Shown here: piece after piece, positions 1 to 6,944 of the stretch
Layout: every line of letters begins with the position of its first letter
Numbering within the stretch: the first letter of the stretch is position 1
Origin: an uncultured Nitrospira sp.
GTDB lineage: Bacteria; Nitrospirota; Nitrospiria; Nitrospirales; Nitrospiraceae
Direction: 5' to 3'
Assembly (NCBI GenBank): GCA_902500775.1
Contig: CABVRZ010000016.1
Span: 20,979 to 84,978 of the forward strand
Length of the DNA: 64,000 bases
Program-made: the position numbers and the translations under genes
The notes under the pieces: model-generated
Database searches by the model: none
Told to the model about the DNA's origin: nothing
Seen by the model: only the letters and a program-made list of their open reading frames with translations

Positions 1-131
1 TCCCCATAGGTGATTTTTGAACCAACCTGTTTTTTCAGTGTGGGAATGGCATGGTGGTCATGCCCCCCATCGGCATAGGCGGATGAGACCATGAACAACG
101 TGACAAGAAACAGCACGAGGGATCTGTACAT
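1..131 (-). CDS. N-terminus of a small secreted protein (cut by window edge)
   Basis: Only the first 43 codons are inside the window. The ATG at 131 follows a strong ribosome binding site (GGGAGG, 4-nt spacing). Residues 1-20 are a clear signal peptide: MYRS, a hydrophobic core, then SAYA before D21. The mature part starts with GGHDHH, a histidine cluster that could bind metal. The protein is exported; nothing more can be said about function from this fragment. It runs in the same direction as the SnoaL-like gene 80 bp upstream of it. A TAGAAT hexamer (minus strand, 190-195) in that gap could be a -10 box, but no convincing -35 accompanies it. Confidence 0.6.
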   Translation of the reverse strand, partial: MYRSLVLFLVTLFMVSSAYADGGHDHHAIPTLKKQVGSKITYG

Positions 132-211
132 AAGACCTCCCAGAGGAAGTGAAACGATGATGTTGGACCGGACTCCGTTTCGTTGGTAGATTCTAGAAGA
201 ACTAGGGTGAC

Positions 212-1084
212 TCATTGGGTACTGGCCGGTGATGCTGTCACCTTCTTCCAGTGATAGGTGCCGCCGTGTTCCTTTGGCGGGATATTTTTTCGTGTATCCA
301 CTCGTGTGTACCACCAGATTCCCTTGGCCTCCTTCCCGTCTTCTGAGAGGAGCACCTCGAACCCACCTTCTCGATCGTTGCCAGGCTGATGCCAGGTGCC
401 TTGCCAGAGGCGGTTCTCAATCTTGGTGGTCACGAACCGTCCCTGGTGTTGTGTGTAGGGACCGTTCCCGCTCCTATCGAGGGTGGCTTTGTAGCGTTTT
501 TCATCCTCGACTTCAAGAATGTCCCACTCTCCACTCACCTCAGGCAGGGGAGACGCGGTACTGACGAGCTTTTGGGATCCTGGTGTCGCTGATGGCGATG
601 CCAGTGGACCACCGAGTTGAGCAGATCGGAAGGACTCATGCCACGACAGCAATTGCCAGCGCCCAGCGCGACGTTCGAGGACACCCGTTTCTCGTAAGGG
701 AAGAACCGTTCGCTTGACTGCTGAGCCCTCACCGACATAGCGGATATAGTCGACCTCCATCGCAAACCAGGCTAGATCTCCCTTGGTCCAGACTTTCAGT
801 TCGTTGATCGGGATCTCAATCTTTTGCGTGTTGACGAACTCATCACGCATCTCCCGCTCAAAGTCGGGCCAGCCAATGTATTTGCGACCACCAACGGTAT
901 AGCTGACGATGTCGGCATCGTGCGCCATAAGTCTCGACAGTGCGGGGAGATCTTTCTCCGCGTTCGCGCGTATCATCATACGAACGGCTGTTTCAGGGTC
1001 GGGTGGGTCGGTAGCGAAGGAACTAGTCGAGAAGGTGAGTAGGCAGACAAGACTTCCAAAAACAAGCAACGCCCGTTGGCGCAT
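212..1084 (-). CDS. Secreted protein with a SnoaL-like (NTF2-fold) domain
   Basis: 290 residues. A signal peptide of about 24 residues (MRQRALLVFGSL, ending SSFA before TDPPDPE) sends it out of the cytoplasm. Residues 30-155 look like a SnoaL/DUF4440 cone-fold domain: a helical start (ETAVRMMIRANAEKD), a D-A-DIVSY strand, an internal aromatic and acidic pocket, and a closing GRWQLLSWHES strand. Residues 185-285 form a separate beta-rich, Trp-rich region (GEWDILEVED, LWQGTWHQPG, GIWWYTR) that I do not recognise. The start is supported by GGGAG about 8 nt before the ATG. SnoaL folds serve both enzymes and ligand-binding proteins, so a specific reaction is not claimed. Confidence 0.75.
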   Translation of the reverse strand: MRQRALLVFGSLVCLLTFSTSSFATDPPDPETAVRMMIRANAEKDLPALSRLMAHDADIVSYTVGGRKYIGWPDFEREMRDEFVNTQKIEIPINELKVWTKGDLAWFAMEVDYIRYVGEGSAVKRTVLPLRETGVLERRAGRWQLLSWHESFRSAQLGGPLASPSATPGSQKLVSTASPLPEVSGEWDILEVEDEKRYKATLDRSGNGPYTQHQGRFVTTKIENRLWQGTWHQPGNDREGGFEVLLSEDGKEAKGIWWYTRVDTRKNIPPKEHGGTYHWKKVTASPASTQ

Positions 1085-1175
1085 GTAAGGACTCCCTCAG
1101 TATGACAGATTGTGCTAGGCGGGGATAGAACGTACACGCCCTGGTGGGTCTTGTCAACAGCGAAGTCGTCAAGGG

Positions 1176-1925
1176 TTATCGATAGGCGACGACGACGACC
1201 GTGACATTATCCTCACCGCCACGATCGAGTGCTGCGGCGATGAGGCGGTCACAGGCGCTAGTGGGACTGGGATCGCCATCGCAGAGAATGCGTTGGATAT
1301 CCTGATCTTCTAACATCTTGGTGAGCCCGTCGGAGCAGAGTATCACGAGATCGTCTTCCTGCATCACACAGCCAGTGATCGTGGGGGTTGCCGCTGCCGA
1401 GACGCCCAGGGCTCGAGTCAGGACATGTCGCTCGGGATGGGTTTTCGCCGTTTCCGGAGTGAGGATGCCTCGCTCAAGGTACTTTTCGATTAACGAGTGA
1501 TCCTTGGTGAGGGGAGTCAGTACCCCGGCACAAAACCGGTAGGCACGACTATCACCGATATGTGCCACGTAGGCCATGGAGGTTTGTTCGGGAACGATGG
1601 CCAAGAGCACAATGGTAGTCCCCATCCCTTTGAGCTTTGCTTGAGAGCGGGCCCGAGCGAGAATCGCGTCATGTGCGTGGGTGAGGAGTGCGGTCAATTC
1701 ATCGATCGGTGAGGTAGAGCCGTTACGGATCCGCTCATGTGAGGACGCGGCTTGAGCCTGTACGGTCGAGATAGCTGTCTGCGCTGCAACTTCTCCGCCC
1801 GCGTGACCGCCCATCCCGTCAGCGACGGCCCACATTCCTCGTTGGTCGATGACGGCAAAGGCATCCTGGTTTGACGCCCGCACCAGGCCTGTTTCACTTC
1901 GGCCAATACCGATCCACGCACTCAT
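1176..1925 (-). CDS. PP2C-family serine/threonine protein phosphatase
   Basis: 249 residues, the usual length for bacterial Stp/PrpC phosphatases. The metal-dependent phosphatase motifs appear in order: GLVRASNQDAF (13-23), WAVADGMGGHAGGE (32-45) with the metal-binding Asp, HIGDSRAYR (122-130), VILCSDGLTKML (about 193-204) and GGEDNVTVVVV near the C-terminus. It should remove phosphate from Ser/Thr in cytosolic proteins, normally in opposition to a Hanks-type kinase; no such kinase is next to it here. Its ATG overlaps the stop of the upstream nuclease gene (ATGA), so the two are probably translationally coupled. Confidence 0.93.
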   Translation of the reverse strand: MSAWIGIGRSETGLVRASNQDAFAVIDQRGMWAVADGMGGHAGGEVAAQTAISTVQAQAASSHERIRNGSTSPIDELTALLTHAHDAILARARSQAKLKGMGTTIVLLAIVPEQTSMAYVAHIGDSRAYRFCAGVLTPLTKDHSLIEKYLERGILTPETAKTHPERHVLTRALGVSAAATPTITGCVMQEDDLVILCSDGLTKMLEDQDIQRILCDGDPSPTSACDRLIAAALDRGGEDNVTVVVVAYR

Positions 1926-2719
1926 CGGGTGTAGGCCTGATGAATAGTGGGTGATATGAGTGAGGAAGGGCCCAATTGTGTCATCAAATCCTCCGAGAAG
2001 CGATCGGCCAAAAACACGAGGTGTTCAGTGTCTGCTCGGTTATAGGCCAAGAGTTGGTCGCGAGCGATCCTATCGCCATGACACCATTGAGACCAGAGAC
2101 GAACGGCATCCCATCCATCCAATCCCTGGATGGCTGCACTCCGCTCGATCCCCAGTTCTTCTTCAATGCGCTTGAGTCCTCCCTGCAATGCAAGTCGGCG
2201 GGCGGCAAAACATAGATCAAAGTGCCATGGGGGCAGTTGGAGTCCAGGAAACTTAGCACAGAGATAGGGAAGATCAAATACGGATCCAAAAAACGTCACG
2301 AGGAGATCGCAGTGATCGAGTTCAGATTGCAATCGTTCTGCCGTGAGGTCGTCTCCGCGTACCAGGCTTAGCGTGCGTCCATGATGATGGAGTCCGACCA
2401 CGGTGACATCGCCTTCTTGCGGCGAGGTACCGGTGGTTTCGATATCCAAATAGCCTACATGGGAACGGCATGTTTCGTAGAGCCTCCAATGTTCACGCCG
2501 CGGGAAGCGCGAGGCCAATTGATGGACTTCACCATGATCTGCAAACGATTGCGCTGCTTGGAGTTCCGCATCATACCACTGTTTCCGAGCGGTCGAGAGT
2601 CCGTGGATCGCAGGTTGAGCGAGGAACTGACTCCAGGTCAGTACACCCGCTTGCCACCAGCGGCGTTCCGTGACAGGACCGACGCCTGGCAAGAAGATGA
2701 AGCTGGAAGTGAGCATCAC
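1922..2719 (-). CDS. YprB-like ribonuclease H-fold 3'-5' exonuclease
   Basis: 265 residues. The N-terminus carries a helix-hairpin-helix-like turn (LPGVGPVTERRWW, 10-22). The nuclease domain begins with YLDIETTGTSP (DIETTG at 92-97), the DEDD-family first motif, continues with VFDLPYL, and closes with YNRADTEHL around 227-235, giving the acidic residues expected for two-metal catalysis. This matches the predicted YprB/RNase_H_2 group, cytosolic exonucleases of unknown physiological substrate. The start is MM (ATG at 2719 or 2716), lying almost on the predicted transcription start, so the mRNA may be leaderless. It is coupled to the phosphatase downstream by a 4-bp overlap. Confidence 0.8.
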   Translation of the reverse strand: MMLTSSFIFLPGVGPVTERRWWQAGVLTWSQFLAQPAIHGLSTARKQWYDAELQAAQSFADHGEVHQLASRFPRREHWRLYETCRSHVGYLDIETTGTSPQEGDVTVVGLHHHGRTLSLVRGDDLTAERLQSELDHCDLLVTFFGSVFDLPYLCAKFPGLQLPPWHFDLCFAARRLALQGGLKRIEEELGIERSAAIQGLDGWDAVRLWSQWCHGDRIARDQLLAYNRADTEHLVFLADRFSEDLMTQLGPSSLISPTIHQAYTR

Positions 2720-2724
2720 GAAGG

Positions 2725-2754
2725 ATTGTAGCCTTGATTTCGCCTAGGAGACAA
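2725..2754 (-). promoter_or_regulatory. Candidate promoter of the nuclease-phosphatase pair
   Basis: On the minus strand TTGTCT (-35, 2749-2754) and TACAAT (-10, 2725-2730) are separated by 18 nt. Transcription would begin near 2718, on the start codon itself. Seen in sequence; activity inferred. Confidence 0.35.
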
Positions 2755-2810
2755 GCTAGAGTTTGCGTCATCAAGAACAACTGCAGGATCGAGTCAGGAA
2801 CTAATTGCCG

Positions 2811-3203
2811 ATGGATCCCGTGACTGTGCCGGCAAAACGAATCCGCATTACCGTCGGGGGCGTTCGGTTGGAAGCCGAGCTCAAAAAAACGAAGACGGCA
2901 GACGAAGTCTATGCGGCGCTCCCCGTGACGGCGCCGATTAATACGTGGGGCGAGGAGTTCTATTTTCCCCTTCCCGGGGTCCGAGACCATCGGGAAACTG
3001 CGACCACGCAGGTGAAAGTCGGTGATGTGGCGTTTTGGGGTGCCGGACAAGTCTTGGCCATCTTTTTTGGGCGAACGCCGATGAGTATGGGCGCCGACCC
3101 GGTTCCTGCCGATCGGGTGAATATCGTCGGGAAGATTGTCGGTGATGCCACGCAACTCCGGCAGGTCATGCACGCGCCGTCCATCGTGCTTGAACGGGGG
3201 TAA
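2811..3203 (+). CDS. Cyclophilin-like fold protein (DUF369/TM1367 type)
   Basis: About 130 residues of small beta-barrel character: RIRITVGGVRLEAELKKT, then TADEVYAALP, NTWGEEFYFPLP, and VGDVAFWGAGQVLAIFFG with PADRVNIVGKI near the end. This pattern belongs to the cyclophilin-like TM1367 group, cytosolic proteins of unknown function that share the cyclophilin fold but not its peptidyl-prolyl isomerase active site. An in-frame TTG lies two codons upstream (2805); the ATG at 2811 is preferred. It is transcribed away from the nuclease gene and is followed after 5 bp by the DUF507 gene, suggesting one operon. Confidence 0.7.
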   Translation: MDPVTVPAKRIRITVGGVRLEAELKKTKTADEVYAALPVTAPINTWGEEFYFPLPGVRDHRETATTQVKVGDVAFWGAGQVLAIFFGRTPMSMGADPVPADRVNIVGKIVGDATQLRQVMHAPSIVLERG

Positions 3204-3208
3204 GCAGG

Positions 3209-3490
3209 ATGCGCCTCTCGAAAGAACGGGTGCGTCATCTCGCAGAAAGTCTGACAGGACATCTGCAACGGCACGATGATCTGGAGTTCGTGGGAGATCG
3301 CAAGGGATTGGTCGAGGTGCTAGATCTGGCCATCACGCACGAGTTGTCAGCCGAAGATCGTCTGAATGCCGAGGTGCGCCAACTCCTGAAGGCCTATGAA
3401 CAACAGATTGAACAGGGCCAAGTGGATTACCAAAAGATGTTTCAGATGGTGAAGCAAAAATTGGTCCGGGAGCGAGGAATCATTTTGTAA
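3209..3490 (+). CDS. DUF507 family protein, first copy
   Basis: 93 residues, no signal peptide, strongly helical and charged. MRLSKERVRHLAESLTGHL followed by DLAITHELSAEDRLNAEVR and a C-terminal YQKMFQMVKQKLVRERGI are typical of the DUF507 family, small cytosolic proteins without assigned function. A second DUF507 gene follows 105 bp downstream, so this is a tandem pair. The gap between them holds a GAAAGC tandem repeat and an inverted repeat (see the repeat entry). Confidence 0.8.
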   Translation: MRLSKERVRHLAESLTGHLQRHDDLEFVGDRKGLVEVLDLAITHELSAEDRLNAEVRQLLKAYEQQIEQGQVDYQKMFQMVKQKLVRERGIIL

Positions 3491-3590
3491 CGTGACAAGT
3501 GAAAGCGAAAGCGAAAGCGTGAAACGATTAGAGGCTGCACCGACAGATTGGGTTCCTTTCACCTCTCACGTTTTATGTTTCACGCAACCT
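3491..3590. repeat. Intergenic tandem hexamers and inverted repeat between the DUF507 genes
   Basis: Three GAAAGC units (3501-3518) run into GCGTGAAAC (3517-3525), whose perfect reverse complement GTTTCACGC sits at 3577-3585. The stretch between also contains CACCTCTCACG-like pyrimidine-rich sequence. It looks like a dispersed intergenic repeat; no second copy is present in this window. Confidence 0.5.
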
Positions 3591-3595
3591 GCATT

Positions 3596-3871
3596 ATGTT
3601 GACTGAAGACAAAGTGAGCCATTTATCCCATGTGATCCTTACGGCCATCAAGAAAGCTCCTGGCGTTCGGCTCAAGCGTAGCGACGAGCTGGTCTTGAAG
3701 GAAATCAAGAAAGTGTTGGCGGATGAGCTTGTGCAGGAGCAGTACATCGATCGGGCGGTACGGGCGAAGTTAGCATCTTATTCACGAGGTCTGGTCGAGG
3801 GGAGTGCCGAATGGGATGTGTTGTACCGGAAGACGTTCGAAGAAGAGACTCGCAGACAGGTCAAGATCTGA
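3596..3871 (+). CDS. DUF507 family protein, second copy
   Basis: 91 residues when started at the ATG at 3596, which aligns MLTEDKVSHLSHVILTAI with the MRLSKERVRHLAESL start of the first copy. The rest (RLKRSDELVLKEIKKVLADE, then AKLASYSRGLVEGSAEWD) is again helical and charged, ending ETRRQVKI. Upstream in-frame codons fall inside the intergenic repeat and are unlikely to be translated. Function unknown. The pairing of two divergent DUF507 genes suggests they could form a heterodimer; that is inference. Confidence 0.75.
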   Translation: MLTEDKVSHLSHVILTAIKKAPGVRLKRSDELVLKEIKKVLADELVQEQYIDRAVRAKLASYSRGLVEGSAEWDVLYRKTFEEETRRQVKI

Positions 3872-3890
3872 ATCACGAGGTTCTGTTGCC

Positions 3891-4346
3891 ATGACAAGCA
3901 TTCTCTCGCGCGTGACAGTGCTCGGTCTCATTGGTCTACTGCTTCTTGGCACGGGCTGTTTTCAGAGCCGGAAGCCATTGGTGCCACTCGCCCTGCATGG
4001 GGAAGCCAAGCCTCAGGCCCTGACGTTGACGGAACAAGGCACGCAGGCGTATCAAGCCCAACAATTTGAAGAAGCCAAGCGGTATTTCGAACAGGCCGTC
4101 ACCGAAGCACCACAATCCGGCCCGGCCCATTACAACTATGCACTTGCCTTGAATGCGCTCGGCGATCCAGAAGTCGCCAGACAGCATTTTCTGGAAGCCG
4201 CGGACCTTTCTCCAGGCGATAAGGTCATCTGGGACTCCCCGGCTCTCTCGCCATACGGCAATCCTGAGAACAAGAACAAGAAGAAGCCGGGGCCCTATAC
4301 GCCTCGTCGATCATCGTTCGGTAGTGGCATGCCTGGCGGCTATTAA
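3891..4346 (+). CDS. TPR-containing lipoprotein
   Basis: 151 residues from the ATG at 3891. The first 22 residues form a lipoprotein signal (MTSILSRVTVLGLIGLLLLG) with lipobox LGTGC, so the mature protein is lipid-anchored at its Cys. Residues 50-115 hold about two tetratricopeptide repeats (LTEQGTQAYQAQQFEEAKRY, then AHYNYALALNALGDPEVARQ). The tail is Lys/Pro/Gly-rich (NKNKKKPGPYTPRR). TPR modules mediate protein-protein contact; the partner is unknown. It sits between DUF507 and bcp in the same direction. Confidence 0.8.
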   Translation: MTSILSRVTVLGLIGLLLLGTGCFQSRKPLVPLALHGEAKPQALTLTEQGTQAYQAQQFEEAKRYFEQAVTEAPQSGPAHYNYALALNALGDPEVARQHFLEAADLSPGDKVIWDSPALSPYGNPENKNKKKPGPYTPRRSSFGSGMPGGY

Positions 4347-4376
4347 TTCACGTCAACTATGACGAAGGGTGGAGCT

Positions 4377-4844
4377 ATGAGCAAAGAACTGTCGGTTGGG
4401 GACGCGGCACCTGAACTTGGGATTCCGGATCAACATGGGAAAACCGTGACCCTGAAGAGTTTCAAAGGTAAACAGATCGTGCTCTACTTCTATCCCAAAG
4501 ACGACACGCCGGGATGTACGAAAGAGTCCTGCGACTTTCGCGATGTCGAATCACAAATCCTGCGAGCAGGCGGCACCATCATTGGGGTGAGCTTGGATGG
4601 AAAAGAATCACACCAGAAGTTCATCAAGAAGTTCGGGCTGCCGTTCCCATTGCTCAGCGACGAAGATGCGGTCATCTCCAAGGCCTATGGCGTGTACAAA
4701 GAAAAGAATATGTACGGCAAGAAATACTGGGGTATCGAGCGCAGCACGTTCGTCATTGATCTGGAAGGACAGGTGAAGGCGATCTTTCGAAAGGTCAAAG
4801 TCGATGGACATGCCGACGAAGTGCTCATGGCGCTAAAAGCCTAA
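4377..4844 (+). CDS. bcp: Thioredoxin-dependent peroxiredoxin Bcp (PrxQ type)
   Basis: 155 residues from the ATG at 4377, which has AAGGG 7 nt upstream; an ATG six codons earlier is less well placed. The thioredoxin fold shows GDAAPELGIPDQHGK, VLYFYPKDDTPGCTKESC with the peroxidatic Cys at 47 and a second Cys at 52 (the atypical two-Cys spacing of PrxQ/Bcp), and FVIDLEGQVKAIF. It reduces hydrogen peroxide and organic hydroperoxides in the cytosol, recycled by thioredoxin. Length and motifs are normal for the family. Confidence 0.95.
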   Translation: MSKELSVGDAAPELGIPDQHGKTVTLKSFKGKQIVLYFYPKDDTPGCTKESCDFRDVESQILRAGGTIIGVSLDGKESHQKFIKKFGLPFPLLSDEDAVISKAYGVYKEKNMYGKKYWGIERSTFVIDLEGQVKAIFRKVKVDGHADEVLMALKA

Positions 4845-4891
4845 CGTCCAGAAGCGAGTTCGTGATCCGTCTTGTCTTGTTGTGTAAGGCG

Positions 4892-5761
4892 ATGCGGCCG
4901 ATGATGATCCAAATCCGCAGAGCCGGTCTCGCGTTTTTCTTGTTCATCCTGACCTCACCAAGCCTGCTCCTCGCAGCGGAGAAAAGTTCCGCTACGATCC
5001 TTGTCAAAGACGCGCTGACCGCTCCTGGCCAGCCAGTCACCATCGAGGCAAAGCTTGTCTCGAAGCGGCTGATGCTCATCGCCGAACTCGGCGGGGAACT
5101 GCTTGAATTAGAGGCGGAAGGAAAGGTCGTGGCGAGGGCATTGACCGGCTGGGACGGTCGTGCATTCCTGACCTATACCCCAAAGGCGCAAGGCGTCACA
5201 CCGATCCGCGTCATCATTGGCAACAGTCCGCGAGTCGAGAAGGCAGAAGGCCAGGCAAATCTTGCGGTCTGGGAGAAGCGGCAACCGATCCTCATGATCG
5301 AATTGTCCTCGCTGCTTGAAACGCCAGCATCAAGTCCTGTCCCTTCCATCGGAGTTATGTTTGAACCAGAACGGAAGCCGATGCTGGGGGCGGCTGATGA
5401 ACTTGGGAAGCTCACACAGTTTTATTACAAGGTCATCTATGTGGTGACCTCATCGGCAAAGATGGATGGGTTTCAAACTGGTGCAGATGCCAGAGACTGG
5501 CTCAAACGATACAAGCTTCCGACGGGCTCCGTGTTGACACTCCCAGCTGACACGAACGCCTTAGGGACGAAAATCGACGAGCTCCATGCCGATGGCTGGA
5601 GGACCGTCAAGGTTGGGGTAGGCCGATCGAAGGCCTTCGCGGAGGCATTCCTACAACGCCGCCTTGAGGCGATCATGGTGGTGCCGGAACCAACAAAGGG
5701 CGACGTGCCGCGCAAAGCGAAAGTGGCGAAGGATTGGAAGGAGGTGAGGAAGAGGTTGTAA
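4892..5761 (+). CDS. Secreted protein with Ig-like N-domain and HAD-like C-domain
   Basis: About 289 residues. A signal peptide (IQIRRAGLAFFLFILTS to LLLAAE) exports it. Residues 30-130 read as an all-beta Ig/Big-like domain (ILVKDALTAPGQPVTIEAKL, ALTGWDGRAFLTYTPKAQG). Residues 140-285 resemble the alpha/beta LNS2/HAD-like fold (QPILMIELSSLL, VIYVVTSSAKMDGF, LKRYKLPTGSVLTLP, GWRTVKVGVGRSKAFAEAF) but the catalytic DxDxT of HAD phosphatases is absent. This is an inference from pattern only. The start is uncertain among ATGs at 4892, 4901 and 4904. Confidence 0.6.
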   Translation: MRPMMIQIRRAGLAFFLFILTSPSLLLAAEKSSATILVKDALTAPGQPVTIEAKLVSKRLMLIAELGGELLELEAEGKVVARALTGWDGRAFLTYTPKAQGVTPIRVIIGNSPRVEKAEGQANLAVWEKRQPILMIELSSLLETPASSPVPSIGVMFEPERKPMLGAADELGKLTQFYYKVIYVVTSSAKMDGFQTGADARDWLKRYKLPTGSVLTLPADTNALGTKIDELHADGWRTVKVGVGRSKAFAEAFLQRRLEAIMVVPEPTKGDVPRKAKVAKDWKEVRKRL

Positions 5762-5868
5762 TGGAATCATTGCAGTTCTTGTCAAAAAGCGGTATGCGTC
5801 TCGGCTCATTTTGCTTTCATCCAAGAGGGGAGAAGCGAGCAGCCCATGAACTCTTCTGAAGGCAAACC

Positions 5869-6307
5869 ATGATCACCGGTGACATTAAGAATCAGATCGA
5901 TCGCATCTGGGATGGGGTCTCCAACCCGCTGGAGGTCATCGAACAGATCACCTACCTTCTCTTCATCCGCCGCCTCGACGACTTGCATACGCTCGAAGAG
6001 AACAAGGCCAACCGGCTCAAGAAGCCGATGGAGCGGCGGGTCTTTCCTGAAGGCAAGGATGCAGAAGGGCCGGTCCTACGAGGATTACCGCTGGTCGCGT
6101 TTCAAGCACTTCGCGCCGGCCGAGATGTTCACCCTGATCGTCGATCACCTCACTGAGCATGGCGTGATGGAGCCGACTCGGCTCTATGAGTCGCCGTTCA
6201 CGGACATCGCCCCATATGGTCCTGATGGATTGTTCCCGTCCGTGGATATCGATGCGCTGCTTCAGGTCCTAGACGGCGTACGAGCGACCGCTTCGGAGGC
6301 GGCTTGA
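5869..6307 (+). pseudogene. Type I restriction scar: hsdM start joined to hsdR end
   Basis: The first part (ATG at 5869, MITGDIKNQIDRIWDG, then EQITYLLFIRRLDDLHTLEE) is the N-terminus of a type I DNA methyltransferase HsdM. After FPEGKDAEG the frame shifts by +1: seven bases stand where two codons are expected near 6060, and RSYEDYRWSRFKHFAPAEMF continues HsdM in the new frame. From about 6131 the text becomes VDHLTEHGVMEPTRLYESPF and GPDGLFPSVDIDALLQVLD, which is the extreme C-terminus of the HsdR motor subunit. The methylase core, hsdS and nearly all of hsdR are missing. No active restriction or methylation function remains. Confidence 0.75.
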
Positions 6308-6447
6308 GATGAGAAGCGCAGATTGACGATATCAGTCTCAACTACATTCAGCCCTACCAATAACCGGATAAAATAGATGCCGTCGACTTGAAAGAATTGT
6401 TGGCAGGAACCCCTGTCATCAGTCGCGCATTGCTGCAGGTGCCCTTA

Positions 6448-6468
6448 CGGGCTCGGAATCCGAGCCCG
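6448..6468. other. Perfect hairpin downstream of the zinc-ribbon gene
   Basis: CGGGCTCGG-AAT-CCGAGCCCG forms a 9-bp perfect stem with a 3-nt loop, 12 bp past the stop codon of the small minus-strand gene. There is no U-tract on either side, so it may stabilise the 3' end rather than act as a classical intrinsic terminator. Confidence 0.45.
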
Positions 6469-6480
6469 CGGTGGGTCTTA

Positions 6481-6654
6481 TTAGCGCGTGGCAGCGGCTT
6501 GGGATTCTTGAGCCTCCAAGCTTTTTCGGCGATTCTGGGCAATGGTGCGGTCGATAATGGCGCCGCAGTTGAAGCATTTCCAGGCATAAAATACGAGAAA
6601 GAAATCAGAGAACCGTTCTAGCATCATCGTTCCCTTGCACTTCGGACATTCCAT
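6481..6654 (-). CDS. 57-residue zinc-ribbon protein
   Basis: A short gene with a textbook ribosome binding site (AGGAGG, about 6 nt before the ATG at 6654). The product begins MECPKCKGTMMLERF and continues with a hydrophobic FFLVFYAW run and CFNCGAIIDR, giving two CxxC pairs that can hold one zinc ion in a ribbon. The tail is basic and polar (NRRKSLEAQESQAAATR). Small zinc ribbons of this shape are usually nucleic-acid or protein adaptors; no specific role is claimed. It lies between the restriction scar and the HD-GYP genes. Confidence 0.75.
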   Translation of the reverse strand: MECPKCKGTMMLERFSDFFLVFYAWKCFNCGAIIDRTIAQNRRKSLEAQESQAAATR

Positions 6655-6944
6655 TGATCCCTCCTAGGTGGTGAGATGCGCAGCTGCTGATGAATGGAGC
6701 AAGATTCAGGCCAAAGCGGCACCATTCAATTCCCCAACGTTTTCGATGCTACGTAGTTACACGTTATTGAAAGTTTCAAAAGTTTGACGCTTGTGCGGGA
6801 TTCAGTATGTCAATGTAGTGACAATGTATAAGTAAAATATAAAATGTAGTTGTAAAAATGTAATGAGTATATTGACCATGAGATTGAAAGCATGTGGTCG
6901 ACGCTGGCTGGACCAAGTGGAGAGTATGTTGGTGTGATGGTGGC

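Noticed and set aside
2571..3173. 200-residue minus-strand frame
   Set aside because: Spans two oppositely transcribed genes and their promoter gap; shadow composition.
5869..6307. Active small type I methylase
   Set aside because: The methylase catalytic region is missing and the frame is shifted.
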